64,000 nucleotides of DNA from JANSYL01 sp963921255. GTDB lineage: Bacteria > Pseudomonadota > Alphaproteobacteria > Rhodobacterales > Rhodobacteraceae. Shown in pieces: positions 34,231 to 42,055 of the stretch (its first letter is position 1; every line of letters begins with the position of its first letter). The notes under the pieces were generated by a model, which ran no database searches, was not told where the DNA came from, and worked only from the letters and a program-made list of their open reading frames with translations. The stretch lies in assembly GCA_963921255.3 (NCBI GenBank), contig CAWUEW020000003.1, positions 1,240,001 to 1,304,000 of the forward strand, read 5' to 3'. The position numbers and the translations under genes were made by a program.

Positions 34231-35112
34231 ATGGCAACCGCCGCAGATTCCCGCATCACCCCGCTCAAGGTCATCTCTGTCACCTTCGTGGTCGTCTGGC
34301 TGATCATCGCAGCCTTCCCCTTCCTCTGGACGCTGTGGGGCAGCTTCAAGGTGCAGGCCGACTTCTTCTCGCGGGCCGACTGGACCAACGCGCTCTATGG
34401 GGTCTTCACCCGACAGGAAACCGGCGGCGCCTTCACGACCGGCGGTTACTACGGCGCCTGGGTCCAGGAAGAGTTTTGGCGCGCCGTCCTGAACACCTGT
34501 ATCGTGGTGTTCTTCACGGTGATCATCTCTCTGACCTTCGGGACGCTTGGCGGCTACGCCTTGGCACGCTCGGGGTTCCGCTATGCGTTCTGGCTGCTGA
34601 TGCTGGCGCTGGTGTTCCGCGCAATGCCGCACATCACGCTGGTCTCGGGTTACTTGCTGCCGTTCTTTGAATGGAACATCTGGGGCATCCTGCCGACGAC
34701 GATCATCGTGCTGGTGGCGATCAACCAGCCCTTCACACTGTGGATGCTGCATTCGTTCTTCAAGAACATCCCCAAGGACCTTGATGAATCGGCGATGGTC
34801 GATGGCTGCACGCGGTTCCAGGCCTTCTGGCACGTGATCATTCCGGTCATGTGGCCGGGCGTGATCACCACCGGGCTGTTCTCGTTCCTGCTGGCCTATA
34901 ATGACTTTGCGGTCACCGCCATGCTGCTGAGCTCCGAAAACCAGACCATGATCCCCGCGGTTGTCAGCTTCCTTGGCACCACGCAAGAAGCCGGCAACGT
35001 GATGTTCGCCGTCGCCGCCGTGGTCTCGGCCACCGCACCGCTCTTCGTGCTGATCATGTTCTTCCAGCGCCAGATCGTCAGCGGTCTGACAGCGGGGGCA
35101 GTGAAGGGGTAA
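34231..35112 (+). CDS. Sugar ABC transporter permease (MalG-like)
   Basis: 293 residues with about six helices and the EAA loop LDESAMVDGCTRFQAFWHVIIP. A shorter extracellular insert (about 45-85, with FTRQETGGAFTTGGYYGAW) follows helix 1. It pairs with the upstream permease, 15 bases away. Its stop TAA shares its last base with the ATG of the next gene. Confidence 0.9.
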   Translation: MATAADSRITPLKVISVTFVVVWLIIAAFPFLWTLWGSFKVQADFFSRADWTNALYGVFTRQETGGAFTTGGYYGAWVQEEFWRAVLNTCIVVFFTVIISLTFGTLGGYALARSGFRYAFWLLMLALVFRAMPHITLVSGYLLPFFEWNIWGILPTTIIVLVAINQPFTLWMLHSFFKNIPKDLDESAMVDGCTRFQAFWHVIIPVMWPGVITTGLFSFLLAYNDFAVTAMLLSSENQTMIPAVVSFLGTTQEAGNVMFAVAAVVSATAPLFVLIMFFQRQIVSGLTAGAVKG

Positions 35113-36128
35113 TGTCCCGCCCGGACGAGACGAAGGCGCTGGTCGCTCCGTTTCGGCGGGCCTTCCTCTCCGGGGACATCAAGGCGCAGGCACAGGCCCT
35201 GCGCGCCCTGATTTCAGACACAGCCGACATTCGGTTCTGCGCGCCGTTCCAACATCTGGACGGCGCGCAGGATCTTTGGGACAGCGTCTATGCCCCGTTA
35301 ATCGCGGCGATGCCCGATCTGGAGCGGCGTGATTTCATCGTCATGGCCGGGCCGCGTTGGGGGGACGGCCCAAGCGGGGATTGGGTCGGTCTGGGGGGCA
35401 ATTTCGTCGGGACATTCCAGGCGCCCTGGCTCGGCATTCCCGCCACGGGCCGCCCGGTTTTTTTCCGGTATCAGGAATACCTCCGCTTCGACGGCGACCA
35501 GGTCGTCGAGATGGAGGCGATCTGGGACATCCCGCAACTCATGCAGCAGGCCGGGGTCTGGCCGATGGCCCCGCAAGCGGGGGTGGAATGGATGTGCCCG
35601 GGGCCGGCCAATGGATGTGGGCTGGTCCACGGGCCCCACGACGCAGCCGCCAGCGACGCGGCGGTCCAACGGGTTTGGGACATGCTCCACGACCTCAAAC
35701 AGGGGGATGCCGACACGCCCGGGCGCGGGTTGGGCGGGTATTGGCACCCACACGCGTCGTGGTACGGGCCCACAGGCCTTGGCACCGCGCGCGGGCATGC
35801 CGAAATCGCAGGGCGCATATTCCGCCAGTTCCGCGAAGGGCTGTCCGACAACACCCGGCATCTCGAAGACGGTGTCTTCTTTGGCGATGGCCCGATCGTG
35901 GCCTTCACAGGGTGGCCATCGGGCACCGCAACCCATTCGGGCGACGGGTTCTTGGGTCTGGCCCCGACCGGCCGCCGCATCACACGGCGGAGCCTTGATT
36001 TCTGGTCCGTCGACCGGGGCATGATCCGCGAGTGTTGGGTGATGGTCGATATGATCGACCTCTACCGGCAACTTGGCATCGATGTGTTTGCCCGCATGGC
36101 GCATCTCCATCCCGGGGAGGCCGCCTGA
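35112..36128 (+). CDS. SnoaL-like protein, two tandem domains (first paralogue)
   Basis: 338 residues, no signal peptide. The fold pattern is SnoaL/NTF2-like, and it appears doubled: the first half has GIPATGRPVFFRYQEYLRF with EMEAIWDIPQLMQQAG, and the second half has GLAPTGRRITRRSLDFWSV with RECWVMVDMIDLYRQLG. SnoaL-like proteins include polyketide cyclases, epoxide hydrolase-like and many uncharacterised enzymes. Its stop-start overlap with the permease argues it acts on the imported compound. Catalytic residues cannot be assigned. Confidence 0.8.
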   Translation: MSRPDETKALVAPFRRAFLSGDIKAQAQALRALISDTADIRFCAPFQHLDGAQDLWDSVYAPLIAAMPDLERRDFIVMAGPRWGDGPSGDWVGLGGNFVGTFQAPWLGIPATGRPVFFRYQEYLRFDGDQVVEMEAIWDIPQLMQQAGVWPMAPQAGVEWMCPGPANGCGLVHGPHDAAASDAAVQRVWDMLHDLKQGDADTPGRGLGGYWHPHASWYGPTGLGTARGHAEIAGRIFRQFREGLSDNTRHLEDGVFFGDGPIVAFTGWPSGTATHSGDGFLGLAPTGRRITRRSLDFWSVDRGMIRECWVMVDMIDLYRQLGIDVFARMAHLHPGEAA

Positions 36129-36192
36129 CACCCACCCCGCTTTTGGCACCGCCGCTGATCCCCTGACTTTTGACACGAACACACCAAGACAC

Positions 36193-37242
36193 ATGACCGA
36201 CATTCACACGTCCAACAAAGCCAAGCTGACCCCGCTGCGCGAGGCGCAATACGATTTTGACGAAACCACCGTGCGCCGTGCCTTGCAGGGGCTTGGGCCG
36301 GATTGCCTGTTCCGCCACACAGACCCGTTCGGCGACCTGCACGGCCCTGACGCGTTCTACGATGCGGCCTACGCCCCGCTTTTGAAGGCGTGGCCCGATC
36401 TCGAGCGGCGTGATTACATCGTAATGGCGGGGGGGGATGAACACGGGCATGATTGGATCGGGGCAGGGGGATACTACACCGGTACGTTCCTGCACCCGTG
36501 GATGGATATCCCGCCCACGGGCCACCAGATCACCATGCGGTTCCATGAATTCTGGCGCATGGTCGACGGACAGGCCGTGGAATTTCAGGCGATCTGGGAC
36601 ATTCCCGAGGTTATGATGCAGGCCGACGTCTGGCCCCTTGCGCCATCGCTCGGACGCGAATTCCTGATCCCCGGACCGGCCCGTCAGGATGGCTTCGTGC
36701 CCGGTCCGCACGACCCCGAAAAGGCGCGCCAGACGCGGCAGCACATTGTCGACATGCTGACCCATCTGAAAAAGCACCCGACCGAAGGCGGCCCCGAGGT
36801 GATGGAGATGGAGCGTTTCTGGCATCCCCGGATGAACTGGTACGGCCCCGCAGGCATCGGCACCGGGCGCGGCATTGAAGGCTTCCGGAACTGGCACCAG
36901 ATCCCGTTCCTCGCCGGGATGCCGGACCGGGGGCAATACCTGGACGAGATCACCTATCACTTCTTTGGCGATGGCGATTATGCGGCCGTGACCGGGTGGC
37001 CGAACATGGTCCAGACGCTGACCCATCCGGGGTGGCTTGGCATTGCGCCCACGGGACAGAAAATCACCATGCGCAGCCTGGATTTCTGGAAGCTGGAGCA
37101 TGGCAAGATCCGGGAAAACTGGGTTCTTGTCGATTTGCTCCACATGTACGACCAAATCGGCGTAAAACCCTTTGAACGGATGCGCGAATTCAACAAGGCG
37201 CGCTATGGGATTGACCGGGAAACGGGGCGCGCCCTGATGTAG
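36193..37242 (+). CDS. SnoaL-like protein, two tandem domains (second paralogue)
   Basis: 349 residues, a clear paralogue of the gene before it: DLERRDYIVMAGG versus DLERRDFIVMAGP, DIPPTGHQITMRFHEFWRM, EFQAIWDIPEVMMQADVWP, and a second half with GIAPTGQKITMRSLDFWKL and RENWVLVDLLHMYDQIG. Start at 36193 (MTDIHTSNK) by comparison with the paralogue. Two related but distinct enzymes suggest successive steps or two related substrates. Confidence 0.8.
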   Translation: MTDIHTSNKAKLTPLREAQYDFDETTVRRALQGLGPDCLFRHTDPFGDLHGPDAFYDAAYAPLLKAWPDLERRDYIVMAGGDEHGHDWIGAGGYYTGTFLHPWMDIPPTGHQITMRFHEFWRMVDGQAVEFQAIWDIPEVMMQADVWPLAPSLGREFLIPGPARQDGFVPGPHDPEKARQTRQHIVDMLTHLKKHPTEGGPEVMEMERFWHPRMNWYGPAGIGTGRGIEGFRNWHQIPFLAGMPDRGQYLDEITYHFFGDGDYAAVTGWPNMVQTLTHPGWLGIAPTGQKITMRSLDFWKLEHGKIRENWVLVDLLHMYDQIGVKPFERMREFNKARYGIDRETGRALM

Positions 37243-37254
37243 GAAGACCGGCCA

Positions 37255-38313
37255 ATGCGCCGGATGCGGGAGGAGATCGAGCACGGCATGTCACGCGAAA
37301 AGGTGACATCTGCGGACGTGGCCCTGCGGGCCGGTGTCAGCCGGTCTGCGGTCTCGCGCGTGTTCACACCCGGCGCGTCGGCCTCGGCCAAAACGGCTGA
37401 GAAGGTGCGCAAGGCGGCGGCTGAGCTTGGATACAGGCCAAATGTTCTGGCCCGCGCGATGGTGTCCGGCAAAAGCCGCATCATCGGCCTCGTCGTCGCC
37501 TATCTGGAAAACCAGTTTTATCCGGACAGTCTTGAGAAGTTCTCGAAGGCGCTCCAGGCGCAGGGCTACCATGTCCTCGTCATGATGGCGTCGGAGAAGG
37601 CCGGAAACATCGACAAGGCCGTGCAGCGCCTTCTGGATTACCAGGTCGATGGCATCATCGCGACATCGGTGGCCCTGACGTCGGACATGGCGGCCCAGTG
37701 TCAGCGATTGGGTGTGCCGCTTGTGTTGTTCAACCGCGCCATCGACAGCCCGGATGTGTCGGCCGTGACATCAGACAACTGGGCGGGCGGGCGCAAGGTG
37801 GCCGAGTTTCTCTTGGCCGGGGGGCATCGGAAGATTGCCCATATCGCCGGGTGGGACGGGGCGTCGACGCAACGCGACCGGGAAGCGGGCTTCGTGCATG
37901 CCTTGCGCGCGGCCGGTCACGACCTCCACGCGCGGGTCGCTGGAAACTACCTGCGCGCGGATGCCCGGGCCGCGACGCTGAAGCTGTTCGAGACGGACCC
38001 GCCCGACGCCATTTTCGTGGGCAATGATCACATGGCCATCGCTGTGCTCGACACCCTGCGCCAGGACCTTGGCCTGCGCGTCCCGGAGGACGTATCCATT
38101 GTTGGCTACGATGACATCCCGTTGGCCAGTTGGCCGACCTATGATCTGACGACGGTCCGGCAGCGCACCAATGTCATGGTGGCCGAAACCGTGGCCTTGA
38201 TGCTGGATCAGATCGACACCCCAAGCCGCGCGCCGGAGGTCAGACGGATCGAAAGCCCCCTGATCATCCGTGGCTCTGCCCGACGCCCGGGTTCTGCGTC
38301 CGAGGACACCTGA
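37255..38313 (+). CDS. LacI-family transcriptional regulator
   Basis: 352 residues. The N-terminal helix-turn-helix (VTSADVALRAGVSRSAVSRV) and hinge (AAAELGYRPNVLARAMVSG) are followed by a periplasmic-binding-protein-like sensor domain (IIGLVVAYLENQFYPDSLEK...GYDDIPLASWPTYDLTTV). Last gene of the ABC/SnoaL module, 12 bases after the second SnoaL gene. It likely controls the module through the palindrome at 30651-30678. Confidence 0.93.
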   Translation: MRRMREEIEHGMSREKVTSADVALRAGVSRSAVSRVFTPGASASAKTAEKVRKAAAELGYRPNVLARAMVSGKSRIIGLVVAYLENQFYPDSLEKFSKALQAQGYHVLVMMASEKAGNIDKAVQRLLDYQVDGIIATSVALTSDMAAQCQRLGVPLVLFNRAIDSPDVSAVTSDNWAGGRKVAEFLLAGGHRKIAHIAGWDGASTQRDREAGFVHALRAAGHDLHARVAGNYLRADARAATLKLFETDPPDAIFVGNDHMAIAVLDTLRQDLGLRVPEDVSIVGYDDIPLASWPTYDLTTVRQRTNVMVAETVALMLDQIDTPSRAPEVRRIESPLIIRGSARRPGSASEDT

Positions 38314-38359
38314 TCCTCCCCGTCGCACCGCGCCAAGGGCAACCTGCACCCCTTGGGGC

Positions 38360-38388
38360 TGGACAATCTGCCAAGAGACGGAGATATG
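38360..38388 (+). promoter_or_regulatory. Candidate promoter of the nonulosonic acid operon
   Basis: TGGACA and GATATG hexamers, 17 bases apart, lie in an AT-rich patch of the 187-base gap between lacI and pseB. A weak hairpin (CCAAGGG with CCCTTGG, 38333-38356) just before it may end the lacI transcript. The -10 match is poor, so this is only a candidate. Confidence 0.25.
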
Positions 38389-38500
38389 AATTTCAGATAA
38401 GCATTTTTGCGTATCAGCCATGTAATTTTGCGCGACATCGCTCCGTTCAGTGAAGTCGGCCGCGACATGACGCTGGTCGGAAGACAAGGACGGAGCCTCG

Positions 38501-39499
38501 ATGCTTTCCAATTCCACAATCCTCGTAACAGGCGGCACGGGATCTTTCGGCCATGCTTTCCTGCCCAGGACGCTGGAACGCTACAATCCCAAGAAGATCA
38601 TCGTGTTCTCGCGGGACGAGATGAAGCAATGGGAAATGGCGAAGCTGTATGGCAACGATCCGCGCGTTCGGTTTTTCATCGGTGATGTGCGCGACAGTGA
38701 GCGTCTCTATCGGGCCTTTGATGGCGTTGATTACGTCGTCCACGCGGCGGCCACCAAGATTGTGCCGACGGCCGAGTACAACCCGTTCGAGTGCATCAAG
38801 ACGAACGTCAACGGGGCGATGAATGTCATCAACGCGGCCATCGACAAACGGGTGAAGGGGGTTGTCGCGCTGTCGACCGATAAGGCCTCCTCGCCCATCA
38901 ACCTCTATGGGGCGTCCAAGCTGGCCTCCGACAAGCTCTTCGTCGCGGGCAATTCCTATGCCGGCGAACACGGAACGCGGTTCTCGGTGGTCCGCTATGG
39001 CAATGTCATGGGCTCGCGTGGATCGGTCATCCCGTTCTTCATGTCGATCAAGGACAAGGGTGTGCTGCCGATCACCGACCCCCGCATGACACGGTTCATG
39101 ATCAGCCTGGACCAGGGGGTGGATCTGGTCTGGCACGCTTTTGAAGACATGATCGGTGGCGAGATCTACGTCAAAAAGATCAAGTCCATGAAGGTCACCG
39201 ATATTGCGGCGACCATTGCGCCCGAGGCGCGGCATGACATCGTTGGAATTCGCCCCGGCGAAGAGCTGCACGAGCAGATGATCGGCGTCGAGGATGCGCC
39301 GTACACCTTTGAGTACGCAGAACACTTTAAAATCCTGCCGGCCATCAACGAATGGTCCTCCGACCCGTATCGCATCAAGGACGGCACGAAGGTGCCCGAC
39401 GGGTTCAGCTATACAAGCGACGGCAACTCGGAGTGGATGGAGAAATCCGAGCTTGGGGCTTGGATCGAGGCGCATCGCACCTCCATCGGAACGATCTGA
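38501..39499 (+). CDS. pseB: UDP-N-acetylglucosamine 4,6-dehydratase (inverting)
   Basis: 332 residues, first step of pseudaminic acid synthesis: UDP-GlcNAc to UDP-2-acetamido-2,6-dideoxy-arabino-hexos-4-ulose. The NAD(P) motif is TGGTGSFG, with the PseB pattern LSTDKASSPINLYGASK, in which Asp and Lys replace the usual SDR Ser, and HAAATKIVPTAEYNPFE. It opens a run of overlapping genes, its TGA sharing a base with the pseC ATG. Confidence 0.95.
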   Translation: MLSNSTILVTGGTGSFGHAFLPRTLERYNPKKIIVFSRDEMKQWEMAKLYGNDPRVRFFIGDVRDSERLYRAFDGVDYVVHAAATKIVPTAEYNPFECIKTNVNGAMNVINAAIDKRVKGVVALSTDKASSPINLYGASKLASDKLFVAGNSYAGEHGTRFSVVRYGNVMGSRGSVIPFFMSIKDKGVLPITDPRMTRFMISLDQGVDLVWHAFEDMIGGEIYVKKIKSMKVTDIAATIAPEARHDIVGIRPGEELHEQMIGVEDAPYTFEYAEHFKILPAINEWSSDPYRIKDGTKVPDGFSYTSDGNSEWMEKSELGAWIEAHRTSIGTI

Positions 39500-40644
39500 T
39501 GATCCCCTATGGTCGCCAGAGCATCGACGACAGCGACATCCGCGCCGTCGAAGCTGTGCTGAGATCCGATTTCCTGACGCAAGGTCCGGTCTTGCCCGCG
39601 TTCGAGGCCGCGGTGGCCAAGCGATGCGGCGCGCAGCACGCGGTTGCCGTCAGCTCTGCCACATCGGCGCTGCACATCGCGTGCCTGTCCCTGGGCGTGG
39701 GGCCGGGGGATCTGGTCTGGACGACGCCGATCACCTTCGTTGCGTCGGCAAACTGCGCCCTTTATTGCGGCGCGGAGGTCGATTTCGTCGATATTGACCC
39801 CGATACCTTCAACGTGTCCACGTCCGCCCTTGATGCCAAGCTTCAGGCCGCGGCCAAGGCTGGACGGCTTCCCAAGGTGTTCATCGCGGTTCACATGGGC
39901 GGGCAGTCGCCGGACATGCGCCGCGTGGCCGAATTGGCAAAGGCCCATGGGGTTCGCGTGATCGAGGATGCCAGCCACTCGATCGGCGCGACCTATGATG
40001 ATCGCCCCGTGGGGGCCTGTCCTTACTCGGACATCACGGTGTTCAGTTTCCATCCCGTCAAAATCATCACCACCGCAGAAGGCGGCATGGCGCTGACCAA
40101 TGACCCCGACCTGGCGGCGCGCATGGATCGCTTGCGCAGCCACGGGATCACCCGTGATCCGGCTCTGATGACGCACGCGCCGGATGGGCCGTGGTACTAT
40201 CAGCAATTGGAACTCGGCTGGAACTACCGCATGACCGAGATCCAAGCCGCCCTTGGCCTGAGCCAAATGGATCGACTGGACAGCTTTGTCGCCCGTCGGA
40301 CGGCCCTGGCCGCGCGCTACGATGCGGAATTGGCGGCCTTGCCCTTGCGATTGCCGGGTCGCCAAGCGGGTGCGCTGTCGTCCTGGCATCTCTACGTCAT
40401 TCGCCTCGACGACGCGCACCGCCACACCGCGGTGTTGGAGGCCCTGCGCGCGGACGGGATCGGAGTGAACCTCCACTACATTCCCGTGCATCTGCAGCCC
40501 TACTATCAGCGTCTGGGCTTCCAAGCCGGTGCATTCCCGGCGGCAGAGGATTATTATGCGCGCGCGATCTCGATCCCGCTGCACCAGCAACTGAGCGACA
40601 CGCAGCAGGATGCGGTGATTGCGGCTTTGGGTGATCGGATATGA
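39499..40644 (+). CDS. pseC: UDP-4-keto-6-deoxy-HexNAc C4 aminotransferase
   Basis: 381 residues, DegT/DnrJ/EryC1 family, PLP-dependent. MIPYGRQSIDDSDIRAVEAVL at the start and SFHPVKIITTAEGGMAL (PLP Lys) are typical of PseC, which adds the 4-amino group from glutamate. NPD and LGWNYRMTEIQAALG segments are intact. Start at 39499 by overlap with pseB. It overlaps the next gene by 4 bases. Confidence 0.94.
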   Translation: MIPYGRQSIDDSDIRAVEAVLRSDFLTQGPVLPAFEAAVAKRCGAQHAVAVSSATSALHIACLSLGVGPGDLVWTTPITFVASANCALYCGAEVDFVDIDPDTFNVSTSALDAKLQAAAKAGRLPKVFIAVHMGGQSPDMRRVAELAKAHGVRVIEDASHSIGATYDDRPVGACPYSDITVFSFHPVKIITTAEGGMALTNDPDLAARMDRLRSHGITRDPALMTHAPDGPWYYQQLELGWNYRMTEIQAALGLSQMDRLDSFVARRTALAARYDAELAALPLRLPGRQAGALSSWHLYVIRLDDAHRHTAVLEALRADGIGVNLHYIPVHLQPYYQRLGFQAGAFPAAEDYYARAISIPLHQQLSDTQQDAVIAALGDRI

Positions 40645-41177
40645 TATCATTTCGTTCTAAGAGATTGAAATATCGTGAAATATTGCCTGATGATGTAAGT
40701 GAGCGCTATGTGGAGTGGCTCAATGATCCGCTCGTGAATCAGTTCCTTGAGACCCGATTCTCACCGCAGAACCACAAAAGTGTGCTGGATTTTGTGCAGC
40801 GCCAGATGGACGACCCGGACAGCTATCTGTTCAGGATCGCACTTGGCGAAAACGACCAACATATCGGTAACATCAAGCTTGGCCCAGTAAACAGATTTCA
40901 TCAATCGGCACAGATCTCGCTTTTTGTTGGTGAACGTCACCTTCACGGTCATGGCTTCGCAACAGAGGCCATTGATCGAGTGACGCATTGGGGACTTCAA
41001 GAGTTGGGTCTCCAACGCATCGAGGGCGGTTGCTACTCCGACAACTTGGGATCACTGCGAGCCTTCCTAAAGTGTGGGTATGTCGTCGAGGGATTTAGGA
41101 GAAACGCTGTTGTTGGTGCTGACGGTGTCCGCCAGGGCCTTTTCCTGTTTTCTGCAATTGCGCCGCCGACGGAGTGA
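40641..41177 (+). CDS. GNAT acetyltransferase, probable PseH role
   Basis: 178 residues, RimJ/RimL-like GNAT fold: RYVEWLNDPLVNQFLETRF, HIGNIKLGPVNRFHQSAQ, and the acetyl-CoA region ERHLHGHGFATEAIDRV. By position after pseBC it most likely acetylates the 4-amino group (the PseH step). This and the next two genes are clearly lower in GC than their neighbours. ATGA overlap with pseC. Confidence 0.8.
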   Translation: MISFRSKRLKYREILPDDVSERYVEWLNDPLVNQFLETRFSPQNHKSVLDFVQRQMDDPDSYLFRIALGENDQHIGNIKLGPVNRFHQSAQISLFVGERHLHGHGFATEAIDRVTHWGLQELGLQRIEGGCYSDNLGSLRAFLKCGYVVEGFRRNAVVGADGVRQGLFLFSAIAPPTE

Positions 41178-42055
41178 GTTGGGTGGGAAGACTGGCGCTG
41201 GGAACAGTTCAATTTGGCATGAACTACGGCCTCGCAAATCGGTCTGGCCAACCGGACCGTCGGACGGTCGAGGACATCATGTCAAGGGCACGGCAAAGTG
41301 GAGTCGAAACCCTAGATACTGCGGTCGTGTATGGTGATAGCGAGAGAGTACTGGGTGAAATTGGCGTATGCGATTGGCGAGTCGTAAGCAAAGTTCCCAC
41401 GATCCCAGATGATGTTGTCGATGTGCGTGGTTGGATGGAGCGTGAGACAGAGAATAGCCTCCAAAATTTACAGACGTCCCAATTAGAAGGGATTCTTCTA
41501 CATGACCCGACCCAACTACATGGCCCGCGCGCGACGGAGATCGCAAGTGCGCTTGAGCAGTTGAAATTCAATGGCTTAGCGGCCCGGGTTGGCGTATCGA
41601 TTCAGCATCCGGCGCGCGACCTGCCGGCGGTTTTGCAGCATATGGACCCCGGGATTATTCAGGCGCCGTTGAACCTGCTTGACGATGCGATGGTTCAAGA
41701 GAACTGGGCGCAGCATCTGAAAAGCGTTGGATGTGAAGTGCACGTGCGCTCAGCGTTCCTGCAAGGACTTTTGCTGATGAAAAGTGGAGACCGCCCGGCT
41801 TGGTTTGACCGCTGGTCCGATCATTGGAACGCCTGGCATCAATGGCTTGATCAGATGGGTATTTCTGCGTTGGAAGCATGTCTTCGGTACGTATTGGCGC
41901 AGCCAGATGTCGACCAGTGCATTGTCGGGGTGGAAACGGTGTCTCAGTTGTCGGACTTGCTGTGTGTGGAGGCTGTCCCACTTGAGAGATTGCCGGATTG
42001 GCCAAGTCCCCCAGACATTGATCTCATAACGCCGTCCCGCTGGAGTATCGCATGA
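41174..42055 (+). CDS. Aldo/keto reductase family protein
   Basis: 293 residues with the NAD(P)H-dependent TIM-barrel pattern: LGTVQFGMNYGLAN, DTAVVYGDSERVLG (Asp and Tyr of the tetrad), VVSKVP (Lys) and GILLHDP (His). A sugar-nucleotide or free-sugar substrate is likely from context; such genes accompany aminotransferase/cytidylyltransferase genes in nonulosonic acid clusters. GTG start overlapping the GNAT stop. Low GC. Confidence 0.82.
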   Translation: MSWVGRLALGTVQFGMNYGLANRSGQPDRRTVEDIMSRARQSGVETLDTAVVYGDSERVLGEIGVCDWRVVSKVPTIPDDVVDVRGWMERETENSLQNLQTSQLEGILLHDPTQLHGPRATEIASALEQLKFNGLAARVGVSIQHPARDLPAVLQHMDPGIIQAPLNLLDDAMVQENWAQHLKSVGCEVHVRSAFLQGLLLMKSGDRPAWFDRWSDHWNAWHQWLDQMGISALEACLRYVLAQPDVDQCIVGVETVSQLSDLLCVEAVPLERLPDWPSPPDIDLITPSRWSIA

